Source: Paracoccaceae bacterium (lineage in GTDB: Bacteria > Pseudomonadota > Alphaproteobacteria > Rhodobacterales > Rhodobacteraceae). From it: a stretch of DNA of 64,000 bases. Each line of letters starts with the position of its first letter. Position 1 is the first letter of the stretch. Shown one piece after another: positions 1-8,360 of the stretch. The translations under genes and the position numbers were made by a program. Under the pieces are notes generated by a model. That model was not told the origin of the DNA. It was given only the letters and a program-made list of their open reading frames with translations, and ran no database searches. The stretch lies in NCBI GenBank assembly GCA_013214575.1, contig JABSSD010000137.1, positions 1 through 64,000 on the forward strand, read 5' to 3'.

Positions 1-191
1 CGGACATTTATTGGCAGGTTCCGATGCTGCAACGCGACCCATTGAAGCGGTGATCGAGCCCTGGTGCGGCAAGAGTCCTGAGGCGAGGGTCGAAACCTTC
101 TTCAACCGAACAGCTGTTCGGGTAGTTTCGCTACACTGTGAGATGCAGGGGCTAACGCGCAATCGACTTATGTGTTTGAAGGGTACAAACG
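1..191. other. unassigned accessory sequence at window edge
   Basis: I recognise no gene here. An open frame on the plus strand runs from the first bases to about position 295, but it crosses the end of the neighbouring IS remnant and its translation resembles no family I know. The stretch may be the tail of something upstream of the window or decayed mobile-element DNA. Confidence 0.3.
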
Positions 192-226
192 AAAAACATC
201 AGGTGGGGACTTGCCCGACCTGGTGT
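192..226 (-). terminator. possible intrinsic terminator beyond the IS remnant
   Basis: On the minus strand an imperfect hairpin (arms ACACCAGGT and ACCTGATGT, with an inner GGG/CCC pairing around CAAGT) is followed directly by a run of five T. It lies just past the end of the transposase remnant. The identification is structural only. Confidence 0.4.
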
Positions 227-232
227 CATATA

Positions 233-465
233 GAGGTGGTCTCAGTAATTCGACCAGTTTGCAGCCAACTTAAGGTGGATCAGGGTTTCATTTAGGCTGC
301 TGATCTCATTGGTTTCATTTTCCAATCCCAGCGCGTGTTTCCGAACCGGTCTCAAATGCGTTGAGGTAAATGCACTCATATTTTAGGGAGCGCCAAAGCC
401 GCTCGATCATCCGGTTGTCCGCTGCCCGGCAGTCGCTGCTTGCAGCGATGATAGGGGGCCAGCGA
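233..465 (-). mobile_element. degenerate IS3-family element, C-terminal end of orfB transposase
   Basis: Read on the minus strand, the sequence encodes DNRMIERLWRSLKYECIYL followed by NAFETGSE and a premature stop near position 349. This is the hallmark C-terminal block of IS3-family OrfB transposases, including the catalytic-region Glu of the DDE domain in 'IERL'. Just upstream is MDSKGRW, which in intact relatives lies almost next to the DN motif. Here about 12 extra codons containing a small GCTGC/GCAGC hairpin separate the two. The element's end is probably the GAGGTGGTCTC stretch near 233-243. The N-terminal half and OrfA are absent, so it cannot transpose by itself. Confidence 0.7.
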
Positions 466-514
466 CCTTTGCTATCCATGCACTGCTCGGCAGCACATGT
501 TTACATGTGTGAGA

Positions 515-601
515 AGTGGTCTTGTCTCGGTATAGTTCCGGTCTCTTTCGAGCAATGTTTGCTATGAAGGAGACAAGGAATGGCAACGAGACAAGACCAC
601 T
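515..601. repeat. 15-bp perfect inverted repeats enclosing 57 bp
   Basis: AGTGGTCTTGTCTCG at 515-529 is repeated as its exact reverse complement at 587-601, around a 57-bp core. The arm resembles the presumed IS end at 233-245 (GAGGTGGTCTC), so this may be a miniature derivative of an insertion sequence or two abutting IS ends. It contains no coding sequence. No target-site duplication was recognisable. Confidence 0.55.
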
Positions 602-770
602 CACCGCATTGGGTCTCTGTGCGTCGGTAGCGGCCTCTGCCCGGGGAGAGTGCCGAAGTCACGCCGGGTCACTCCGTTGAAATAGTTTCCTTATTCACGA
701 ACTGGCAACCTGCCGTGCTTAATGGTCAGTTGAACGATTTCTGGCACCCTGGCGGGCAAGGACCTATTTT

Positions 771-2141
771 ATGCAAAAAAGTTCATTTATTCGGGCAGGG
801 CTGCTGGCGATGTCCATCATGGCTCCAACCGTTGGGTTGGGGTTTACCGCGGCGGACGCGACCAGCGGAGGCATCACGGTTGCTGCGACTGGTTGCGAGA
901 TTACCCGGCGTGTTGATGCAGTCGGTTTTACCGGCGTCTATATTTGGATAAACGCCGTCTTAAATGAATATGCCGGTGGGGGTTTTTTTAATGCAGGTAC
1001 AGCCAATACTTCCGCTGCATCTATAACAGTCGCCGGTTTGGCCAGCTGCCTCGGCACCCCAGCGTCCAATATTTCTAGTCTCAGCCAAAATGGCGCAGAC
1101 GGGTCATTTGCATCCGACAGCTATATTGGGTTTTCATTCACTCTGGGCACTGCCGCCGGATCACTCGGGGCTGGTGTCCACGGATTTTCCACCGACCCAG
1201 ATACGCCGGTGGTGCCGGATACTTCAGTAGAAGAGACCCAGAAGACCATCGCGCGCTTTTTACAGGGTCGCGCCAACCAGTTGATTTCCAATCAGCCGGA
1301 TCTGATCGGATTTCTGAGCGGCACCGCCGGTGGGGAATTCGATGCGCATGTAACGCGGGGCCTGGGCAATTTCAATCTGGCGGCAGGTTCTGAACAACCC
1401 GTCTGGATCCAGCTCAGAGGTGCCTGGTCAAAGGACGACGGCGCCGATAGCCGCGCGGTCTTTGGCGCCCTTGGCAGCCATCGCAAGATCAGCGAGACCG
1501 TTCTGCTTGGTGCCATGCTGCAGTTTGACCATCAGTCACAGGAGGACGGTGCAACGGCGGTAGAGGGCACTGGCTGGCTTGCGGGGCCCTATGTTGTGGC
1601 CAAGATGGTCGATCAAGCGTTGTTCCTTGAGGCGCGCGTTCTCTATGGCCAGTCCTCCAACACGGTGACTCCTGTTGGCAGCTATAGCGATGATTTTGAC
1701 ACCTCACGCCTGCTGACGCAGATACAGGTGAGCGGTGATTTCTATCAGGGCCGCACCCGTTTCAGTCCCTTTCTGAATGCGGCCTATGCTGCGGAGGAAC
1801 AAAAGGCCTACCAGGACAGTCTGGGCAATCCTGCCCCGCGGCAAAAGGTTGAGCTGATGCAGATGGCTTTGGGTCTGGATGCGACCCAGCCTGTGCCGTT
1901 GAAGGGCGGCGATCTGGAGCTGCGCGCCGGGGTCTCGGGGATCTGGTCGAACACCGGTGGCACTGAGGTCGCAGAAAGCATTCTGCCAGGCTATTCCGGC
2001 TGGCGGGGCAAGGTGAACCTTGGCCTGAATTATGTGAGCAACACCAGCGGAACCTTTACGCTGTCGACCTATCTGGATGGGCTGGGGGCACAGAGCTATG
2101 AAAGTTATGGTCTGCAGCTGGACTATAGCCTGGCGTTCTAG
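771..2141 (+). CDS. autotransporter beta-barrel domain protein
   Basis: This 456-residue protein starts with an N-terminal signal peptide (basic start, then a hydrophobic stretch to about residue 30). A short Gly/Ala/Ser/Thr-rich passenger of about 130 residues with two cysteines follows. A linker helix (ETQKTIARFLQGRANQLI, about residues 160-180) leads into a C-terminal autotransporter beta-barrel ending in the aromatic signature LDYSLAF. Such proteins insert their barrel in the outer membrane and expose or release the passenger. The passenger is far shorter than in classical adhesins or proteases and shows no catalytic motif, so its role is unknown. AAGGA about 9 bases upstream supports the start. 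The gene follows directly after mobile-element debris. Confidence 0.8.
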   Translation: MQKSSFIRAGLLAMSIMAPTVGLGFTAADATSGGITVAATGCEITRRVDAVGFTGVYIWINAVLNEYAGGGFFNAGTANTSAASITVAGLASCLGTPASNISSLSQNGADGSFASDSYIGFSFTLGTAAGSLGAGVHGFSTDPDTPVVPDTSVEETQKTIARFLQGRANQLISNQPDLIGFLSGTAGGEFDAHVTRGLGNFNLAAGSEQPVWIQLRGAWSKDDGADSRAVFGALGSHRKISETVLLGAMLQFDHQSQEDGATAVEGTGWLAGPYVVAKMVDQALFLEARVLYGQSSNTVTPVGSYSDDFDTSRLLTQIQVSGDFYQGRTRFSPFLNAAYAAEEQKAYQDSLGNPAPRQKVELMQMALGLDATQPVPLKGGDLELRAGVSGIWSNTGGTEVAESILPGYSGWRGKVNLGLNYVSNTSGTFTLSTYLDGLGAQSYESYGLQLDYSLAF

Positions 2142-2330
2142 CAACGGCCACCCTCTGGCGCGCTCTGCGGCCTGTCCTGCCCGGCGTTCAAAATCGGAGG
2201 CTGACAGGCGCCGCCACCATCGGGTGATGGAGGTTCTTGGGCTGCGGATCGAATACGACTGTGTGGCGCAGCCTGAGTGTCCGGCACCGTCTCTACCGGC
2301 CCATAGGACGTCTCGCCGCTGATCCAAAGC

Positions 2331-3182
2331 TCAGGCAAGACTGAAGAGAGATTTGACAAAGGGGTTGCTCATCTGAGCCTTCAGGCAAAGCAACTGATCC
2401 GTATTGATCGCTGTCATATTGGTGATTGGTATAGCCGTCAGCCGCCCGTCACAGGGCGCTTCATTTTCATAGGCAAATCCGATCCCCATACCGCGCTTTA
2501 CCGCTTCTATCACACCTTCGCGGCTGCTGACCTCTAGCTTGGGTTGTTCGAGCATGCCAAGATCCCGCAACGCCGCATTGACTTTCTGCTGAGTGCTGGA
2601 CCCGGTTTCCCGAAAGATCAGATCATGACCGGCCAGTGTCGCCATGGTTAGTTCCTGTTCTCCTGCCAGTCTGTGATCGCGCCGCAGCAGAGCAACCATG
2701 CTTTGACGGCAGATGTCATGCCGGATGACATTGGCATCTGGCCGCGCTCCGGCCATAACCGCGGCATCGACCCGCAGTTGCAGCAGATTGTCCCAGGTGG
2801 TGTCGGCATTGGCCAATCGCAATTCAACCCGCACATTGGGGTTCTGCTGCCGAAACTTCGCCACTAGGTCGAGCGCAACATGGGGCCCGTCGGCCCCCAG
2901 CACCAGGGTGCCGGACATGCCGCCAGCGGCCGAGGTCAAGATATCGTTGGCATCCCGCTGGGCCCGCAACAATCGACTGGTTGCCTCAAACAGCGCCTGC
3001 CCATTGGGGCTAAGCCGCAGGTCGTGCCCATTGCGGCGAAACAAATTCACCTGGCGGCCCTGCTCCAGCGCCTTGATCTGGATCGACACCGCCGGCTGGG
3101 TCAATTTCAGAAGCTCCGCCGCTTTCTGGATCGAGCCTTCGGTGGCAACCGCGTGGAAGGCTTTCAGCTGGGCAATCGTCAT
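2331..3182 (-). CDS. LysR-family transcriptional regulator
   Basis: The protein has 283 residues. The N-terminal winged helix-turn-helix is at about residues 1-60 (MTIAQLKAFHAVATEGSIQK, then AAELLKLTQPAVSIQIKALE). The periplasmic-binding-protein-like effector domain follows from about residue 88. It is transcribed away from an AllA-like lyase gene across a 99-bp AT-rich gap, the usual arrangement for a LysR regulator and its target. Inference: it controls that gene and perhaps itself in response to a ureide or related small molecule. The effector cannot be read from the sequence. Confidence 0.9.
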   Translation of the reverse strand: MTIAQLKAFHAVATEGSIQKAAELLKLTQPAVSIQIKALEQGRQVNLFRRNGHDLRLSPNGQALFEATSRLLRAQRDANDILTSAAGGMSGTLVLGADGPHVALDLVAKFRQQNPNVRVELRLANADTTWDNLLQLRVDAAVMAGARPDANVIRHDICRQSMVALLRRDHRLAGEQELTMATLAGHDLIFRETGSSTQQKVNAALRDLGMLEQPKLEVSSREGVIEAVKRGMGIGFAYENEAPCDGRLTAIPITNMTAINTDQLLCLKAQMSNPFVKSLFSLA

Positions 3183-3281
3183 GATAAATCTTTTTATGTT
3201 TTCTTATATTTTATAAATTGGACAGAATCCACGTCAAGTGCTTACTGACTGGCAACATTGCTTTTGGATAGGACCAGAAAA
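3183..3281. promoter_or_regulatory. divergent promoter/operator region, lysR and allA-like genes
   Basis: This gap is strikingly AT-rich next to the surrounding GC-rich genes (for example CTTATATTTTATAAATT near 3202-3218). It lies between divergent start codons. Several T/A dyads could serve as LysR-type T-N11-A boxes, but none stands out from the AT-rich background, so no exact operator is assigned. Confidence 0.45.
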
Positions 3282-3941
3282 ATGGATGCACCTGCACCTA
3301 ACTACATGTTCGACCCTTCAGAAAAACCGTCTCGGGATCTTTTTGAGGTGCCGCTCATCGTTGCCACTGACGAAAGTGTGAAAGGCTATGGCTGCCTCGT
3401 CGACGATCCCGCCAAATTTGACATAGAAATTGTGCAATGGCCTGCCCAGGGCTGGCGCCCGATTGATGCCAACACCGGTGACGAGGCCGGCTATGTCGAA
3501 GGCACCTTCCGCTGTGACTGGAAGGGCGACATTCTTTATGGGGTGAATGAGGCGGTCAACGGCAACTATGTGCTGGGCTGGTCAACCGACCCACAGACCG
3601 CCTCGGCAGAGGCCCAGACCGAGCCGCGCAACAAGGTACTGTTGTGGCACATGAACTATCACCCGGACGGCGGCCAGTTGTTTTTCCCGCTGGATAACAA
3701 ACCCTTTGTGGTGCCTGTGGCGCTGCCTGGCGACGACCTGAAACCAGAGAAAGTTGTGGCGTTCTGGGCGGATGGCTCCAAGGGTCTCTATATCCATCCC
3801 GGCATCTGGCACGAGGGTATCTTTCCGGTTGAGGACCAGCAGCGTTTTCTCGACCGTCAGGGTAAAGTGCATGCCCGTGTCAGTTGCGACATCGGCGAAG
3901 AGTTTGGTGTCTATCTCTCTGTGCCGCTGCAGCTGACCTGA
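3282..3941 (+). CDS. ureidoglycolate lyase (AllA-like) family protein
   Basis: The 219-residue protein resembles the AllA/ureidoglycolate hydrolase cupin family. The C-terminal half has the expected pattern of a conserved Trp/His region (GLYIHPGIWHEG) and an acidic strand (ARVSCDIGEEFGVYL). Family members cleave ureidoglycolate to glyoxylate and urea in purine breakdown. No other purine-catabolism gene lies nearby, so the true substrate is uncertain. I chose the ATG preceded by AGGA. A TTG eight codons upstream is also in frame. Co-regulation with the divergent LysR gene is likely. Confidence 0.75.
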   Translation: MDAPAPNYMFDPSEKPSRDLFEVPLIVATDESVKGYGCLVDDPAKFDIEIVQWPAQGWRPIDANTGDEAGYVEGTFRCDWKGDILYGVNEAVNGNYVLGWSTDPQTASAEAQTEPRNKVLLWHMNYHPDGGQLFFPLDNKPFVVPVALPGDDLKPEKVVAFWADGSKGLYIHPGIWHEGIFPVEDQQRFLDRQGKVHARVSCDIGEEFGVYLSVPLQLT

Positions 3942-4217
3942 TCGGGGGCGGCGAAATCCTGGGCTTTGTCAGTTGCTAGACTTCCCGGTCGCCGTGGGGT
4001 ATCTGCAGGTCAAATTGCACCTGATTGGATCGCGATAGCCGCTCGGCTGTCGCGAACCCTCATAAGCCAAGGATGTTCGGCCTTTTGATGCACGCCGCTG
4101 ACATTATTCGAATTATCTCCCCGGCTCTCTAACCTATGAGACGCCGGGCCAAGGTGTTTGAGACCTCGCACCGTACGCTTCGACATTCCGAACAGACCCT
4201 CGATAAGGACGCCCCCC

Positions 4218-7133
4218 ATGTGCGCCGACACAGCCGAAACTCCCGACTATAAATCCACACTGAACTTGCCCAAGACCGATTTCCCGATGCGGGCCGGCCT
4301 GCCCAAGCGCGAGCCCCAGTGGCTGGACCGCTGGGCCAGGATCGGCGTCTATGACCGGTTGCGTGAGAAAAAGGGCAGAGAGCCCTTCACCCTGCATGAC
4401 GGCCCGCCCTATGCCAACGGCCATTTGCATATCGGTCACGCGCTGAACAAGACCATCAAGGACATGATCGTGCGCAGCCACCAGATGATGGGCTTTGACG
4501 CGCGTTATGTGCCGGGCTGGGATTGCCACGGTCTGCCGATTGAATGGAAGATCGAAGAGCAGTACCGCAAGAAGGGCAAGAACAAGGATGATGTCGATAT
4601 CATCGACTTCCGTCAGGAATGCCGCAAGTTCGCCGAGGGCTGGGTCGATATCCAGCGTGAAGAGTTCAAACGTCTGGGCATCACCGGCAACTGGGATGAT
4701 CCATACCTGACCATGGCGTACCATGCTGAGGCAGTGATTGCAGCGGAATTCCAGAAGTTCCTGATGAACGGCACGCTCTACCAAGGCTCCAAGCCCGTGA
4801 TGTGGTCGCCGGTGGAACAAACCGCCCTGGCTGAGGCCGAGGTCGAATACCACGACAAAGAGAGCCACACCATCTGGGTGAAGTTCAAAGTGGCCAATGA
4901 GGATCACAAACTGGCTGGCGCCTATGTGGTGATCTGGACCACAACCCCGTGGACGATCCCGTCGAACAAGGCTGTGGTCTATGGCAAGGATATTGCCTAC
5001 GGGCTGTACGAAGTCACCGGCACCCCGGAAGAATCCTGGGTCAGCGTTGGCGACAAATACCTGCTGGCCGACAATCTGGCCGCTGAGGTGATGAAGCGCG
5101 CCCGTCTGGCGGACGATCAGTATACCCGTGTGGCGGATGTGCCGGTTGAAGATCTGGAGGGCGTTGGCCTGTCCCACCCCCTCGCAGGTGCCGAAGGCGG
5201 CAATGGCGAATGGGACGACATCCGCGACTTCCGCGCCGCACCCTTTGTCACTGACACCGAAGGCACCGGATTTGTGCACTGCGCGCCAAGCCACGGTATG
5301 GAGGAATTTGAGCTCTACCGGGATCTGGGCATGCTGGAGCAGGTCATCACCTACAACGTGCTGGATGATGGCGGCTTCCGCGCTGATCTGCCGTTCTTTG
5401 GTGGCAGCTACATCCTCAACCGCAAGGGCGGCGAGGGTGACGCCAATAAGAAGATCATCGACAAGCTGGTCGAGGTCGGCGGCCTGCTGGCGCGTGGCAA
5501 GATCAAGCACAGTTATCCGCATTCCTGGCGCTCCAAGGCGCCGATCATCTATCGCAACACGCCACAGTGGTTTGCCGCTGTCGACCGTGAAATCGGCGAC
5601 GGTCAGGATACCCACGGCAAGACCATCCGCGACCGCGCCCTGACCTCGATCGATGAGCTGGTGAAATGGACACCGCAAAAGGGCCGCAACCGGCTGTATT
5701 CGATGATCGAAAGCCGTCCCGACTGGGTGCTGTCACGGCAACGCGCCTGGGGGGTGCCGCTGACCTGTTTCGTGAGAAAAGGCCTGCTGCCAACGGATGA
5801 CGCATTCATCCTGCGCGATGACGCGGTGAATGCCCGCATCGTCGCCGCGTTTGAGGCCGAAGGCGCCGATGCATGGTACATGGACGGGGCCAAGCAACGC
5901 TTCTTGGGCAGTGACTATAACGCCGATGAGTGGGAGCAGGTGTTCGACGTGCTCGACGTCTGGTTCGATTCAGGCTCGACCCACGCCTTTGTGCTGCGCG
6001 ACCGCGAAGATGGCACCAAGGACGGTATCGCCGATGTCTATATGGAGGGCACCGACCAGCACCGTGGCTGGTTCCACTCGTCGCTGTTGCAGGCCTGTGG
6101 CACCCTGGGCCGCGCCCCCTATCGCAATGTGGTGACCCATGGGTTCACGCTGGATGCCAAGGGCATGAAGATGTCCAAATCTCTGGGCAATACCATCGTT
6201 CCAGAGACGGTGATCAAACAATATGGCGCCGATATCCTGCGTCTCTGGGTGGCGCAGACCGACTATACCACCGACCAGCGGATCGGACCTGAGATTCTTA
6301 AGGGCGTGGCCGACAGCTATCGCCGGCTGCGCAATACCATGCGTTATATTCTGGGCTCTCTGGGGGAGTTCTCGGAAGATCAGCGGGTTGCGCCTGCGGA
6401 TATGCCCGAGCTGGAGCAATGGGTGCTGCATCGCATGGCCGAGCTCGACCACAAAGTGCGCAGCGGCTATCAGACGTTTGACTTCCAGGGTGTGTTCTCG
6501 GCGGTGTTCAACTTTGCCACCGTCGATATGTCGGCCTTCTACTTTGATGTGCGCAAGGATGCGCTGTATTGCGATGGCGACACCCTGAATGCCCGCGCTG
6601 CCCGCACCGTGCTGGATCTGCTGTTCCACCGTCTCACCGCCTGGCTGGCCCCGATCCTGGTGTTCACCATGGAAGAGGTCTGGCTGGAGCGTTATCCCGG
6701 CGATGACAGCTCGATCCACCTGACCGATATGCCCGATACCCCGGCGGATTGGCTGAACGAACCACTGGCGTTGAAATGGGCCGGTATCCGTCAGGCCCGT
6801 CGTGTGGTCACTGCGGCGCTGGAGATCCAGCGCACCGATAAGGTGATCGGTGCCTCGCTTGAAGCCTCACCTGTGGTGCATGTGCGCGACGACGAGGTGC
6901 GCGCGGCGCTGACCTCGGTAAACTTTGCCGATATCTGCATCACCTCCGGGGTGGAGCTGACCGGCGATCCCGCCCCGGCCGAGGCCTTCCGTATGCCCGA
7001 AGTGGACGGTATTTCGGTGGTGTTTGAAAAGGCCGACGGCGAGAAATGCCAGCGCTGCTGGAAGATCCTGCCGGATGTGGGCCAGCACGGTCACGCTGGT
7101 GTTTGCGGCCGTTGCAACGAGGCGCTTGGCTAA
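4218..7133 (+). CDS. ileS: isoleucine--tRNA ligase
   Basis: This class I aminoacyl-tRNA synthetase charges tRNA-Ile in the cytoplasm. At 971 residues it has normal bacterial length. Visible signatures are the HIGH motif in NGHLHIGHALNK, the KMSKS loop in GMKMSKSLGN, the editing-domain motif TTTPWTIPSN, and a C-terminal zinc finger (CQRCWKILPDVGQHG, then CGRCN) typical of bacterial IleRS. I chose the ATG preceded by ATAAGGAC over an in-frame TTG 60 bases upstream, because the extra 20 residues do not look like IleRS. A clear terminator follows, so it is probably monocistronic. Confidence 0.98.
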   Translation: MCADTAETPDYKSTLNLPKTDFPMRAGLPKREPQWLDRWARIGVYDRLREKKGREPFTLHDGPPYANGHLHIGHALNKTIKDMIVRSHQMMGFDARYVPGWDCHGLPIEWKIEEQYRKKGKNKDDVDIIDFRQECRKFAEGWVDIQREEFKRLGITGNWDDPYLTMAYHAEAVIAAEFQKFLMNGTLYQGSKPVMWSPVEQTALAEAEVEYHDKESHTIWVKFKVANEDHKLAGAYVVIWTTTPWTIPSNKAVVYGKDIAYGLYEVTGTPEESWVSVGDKYLLADNLAAEVMKRARLADDQYTRVADVPVEDLEGVGLSHPLAGAEGGNGEWDDIRDFRAAPFVTDTEGTGFVHCAPSHGMEEFELYRDLGMLEQVITYNVLDDGGFRADLPFFGGSYILNRKGGEGDANKKIIDKLVEVGGLLARGKIKHSYPHSWRSKAPIIYRNTPQWFAAVDREIGDGQDTHGKTIRDRALTSIDELVKWTPQKGRNRLYSMIESRPDWVLSRQRAWGVPLTCFVRKGLLPTDDAFILRDDAVNARIVAAFEAEGADAWYMDGAKQRFLGSDYNADEWEQVFDVLDVWFDSGSTHAFVLRDREDGTKDGIADVYMEGTDQHRGWFHSSLLQACGTLGRAPYRNVVTHGFTLDAKGMKMSKSLGNTIVPETVIKQYGADILRLWVAQTDYTTDQRIGPEILKGVADSYRRLRNTMRYILGSLGEFSEDQRVAPADMPELEQWVLHRMAELDHKVRSGYQTFDFQGVFSAVFNFATVDMSAFYFDVRKDALYCDGDTLNARAARTVLDLLFHRLTAWLAPILVFTMEEVWLERYPGDDSSIHLTDMPDTPADWLNEPLALKWAGIRQARRVVTAALEIQRTDKVIGASLEASPVVHVRDDEVRAALTSVNFADICITSGVELTGDPAPAEAFRMPEVDGISVVFEKADGEKCQRCWKILPDVGQHGHAGVCGRCNEALG

Positions 7134-7169
7134 CGATTAAGACACTGCAAGCACGTCAGTGCCTTGCGC

Positions 7170-7211
7170 GCCGCCCTTTCCCTCGATGGGAGAGGGCGGC
7201 GCATTTTGTTT
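7170..7211 (+). terminator. intrinsic terminator of ileS
   Basis: A 13-bp stem with one mismatch (GCCGCCCTTTCCC and GGGAGAGGGCGGC) closes a TCGAT loop. It is followed by a T-rich tail (GCATTTTGTTT). It sits 37 bases after the ileS stop codon and before a convergent gene. Confidence 0.8.
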
Positions 7212-7230
7212 CAGCACTGCATATGCGATG

Positions 7231-7587
7231 TTACATGAACAGCGCCGCGACGCCATATTCGGCTGTGGTGACCTGATCCGCAGCCTCCGCAGTGCTGGCG
7301 GCCAGCCCCAGAATGTTCGCTTCCATGTCGGCCTCGCTGGGCGGCGGCAGGCTGGTTGCCGCGTCTTGAGATGTCTCGTCGACCGCGCCCACGGCTTGAA
7401 CGGCATCGGGGGTTACTGCCGGAACAGCGGGCTCCGCAGGGGCCAGTGCTTGGGTCTCTTCCGCTGCGGCCGCCTGTTTGGCGCGCCAACCCCAGGCCTT
7501 GGCGTGGTTCGGCGGCCCGGGTTGCCTGTCTGTCGTGGTAGAACTTAGGGCGGTGCTGAGGCCGCCAACAGCTGAGATAGAGGTCAT
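7231..7587 (-). CDS. hypothetical protein, Ala/Pro/Glu-rich
   Basis: I do not recognise this 118-residue protein. It begins MTSISAVGGLSTALSS, has a Pro/Ala-rich middle, and ends in a more ordered segment (MEANILGLAASTAEAADQVT). The ATG is preceded by GGAGA at suitable spacing. An upstream in-frame start 28 codons earlier would cover sequence of a different character. There is no signal peptide or membrane helix. It is followed on the same strand by no gene and preceded, 226 bases upstream, by another small unknown gene that may belong with it. Confidence 0.6.
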   Translation of the reverse strand: MTSISAVGGLSTALSSTTTDRQPGPPNHAKAWGWRAKQAAAAEETQALAPAEPAVPAVTPDAVQAVGAVDETSQDAATSLPPPSEADMEANILGLAASTAEAADQVTTAEYGVAALFM

Positions 7588-7813
7588 GGTGTGTCTCCAA
7601 AGGATTTGGGCGCCGCGTGCGTGCTGCCATGATCCTAAGGGTGACGTGTTAAAACGCGGCTGAAGCAGCATGAGGCCAGCGGCCCGGTTTGCCTAAAATT
7701 TACCTCGTATTTTCAAAGCGCGCAAAGGAAGCCGGAAAATCACCATCTGGTACGGGCTGAGAGATGTTTAAAACCTTACCGGTCTGGCGCTCTTACGCAT
7801 TGTCCGCAGCGCC

Positions 7814-8161
7814 TTACACCAGGATGTTGAGGATCTGGCGGGACTGCATCTGCGCAGTGATGATGCTGACAGGGGTGGGGCCTGCGTGATGACCGGACCG
7901 CAGATCCTGAAAGTTGGTCTGCAGGCCATTCGGGCGCTCATTTGTTAGCGCTGCCAACCGGGCAGTGGTCCGGGCGGGGCCAACATATTGGGTCTGCAGG
8001 AACTTCTGACGCGCATCTTCAACAGTCTTGGCAGCGGCAGCGATCCGGTCGAGCTCTTTGTTCTTTTCGACAGCGGCGATAGCCTCGGCCTGAAGGATCG
8101 CGGCTTTGGCTGCCCGGTTGATCGGCTTATAAATGCTAATGCTGTTGGCTGCCGAGATCAT
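7814..8161 (-). CDS. hypothetical protein, helical, soluble
   Basis: I do not recognise this 115-residue protein. It starts MISAANSISIYKPINRAAKA, followed by a long charged alpha-helical segment at about residues 18-60 and a C-terminus rich in Gln, Thr and Ile. There are no membrane segments or cysteines. Both ends carry Ser/Asn/Ile-rich stretches loosely reminiscent of flagellin- or hook-associated termini, but that resemblance is weak. A candidate CtrA-like site lies upstream. It is co-oriented with the neighbouring unknown gene at 7231-7587. Confidence 0.6.
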   Translation of the reverse strand: MISAANSISIYKPINRAAKAAILQAEAIAAVEKNKELDRIAAAAKTVEDARQKFLQTQYVGPARTTARLAALTNERPNGLQTNFQDLRSGHHAGPTPVSIITAQMQSRQILNILV

Positions 8162-8196
8162 TTTGCTGCACCTTTGGTTTCAAATTCTTCCCATGT

Positions 8197-8211
8197 TTAA
8201 CTCGAATTTTA
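8197..8211. promoter_or_regulatory. candidate CtrA-type site TTAA-N7-TTTA
   Basis: TTAACTCGAATTTTA matches the alphaproteobacterial CtrA consensus TTAA-N7-TTAA with one mismatch. It lies about 36 bases upstream of the small unknown gene ending at 7814. Further TTAA words occur just beyond it (near 8225-8245). This is a pattern match only. Confidence 0.3.
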
Positions 8212-8360
8212 GCAAAAGTGGGGCTTAATCTTAATAGAGGTTAACGCGGCGATGGGCTGCTGCGCAGGCGCTGCTGGTCTGCGCCCCGGATATGTTAGTG
8301 TTTGTGTTAATGCGCGCCGCACCCTTGCGCAGATTGTCGGAATGAATGAGGGTGCACCCC

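Noticed and set aside
11-295. possible gene at the left edge
   Set aside because: It runs into the end of the IS remnant, has no recognisable product and no ribosome-binding site.
4134-5678. 514-codon open frame antisense to ileS
   Set aside because: It is a mirror of the GC-rich ileS codon bias: the translation is rich in His, Gln and Val without any domain, and ileS itself is unmistakable.
7211-7630. 139-codon minus-strand frame overlapping the small unknown gene
   Set aside because: The overlapping frame starting at 7587 has a good ribosome-binding site and more protein-like composition.
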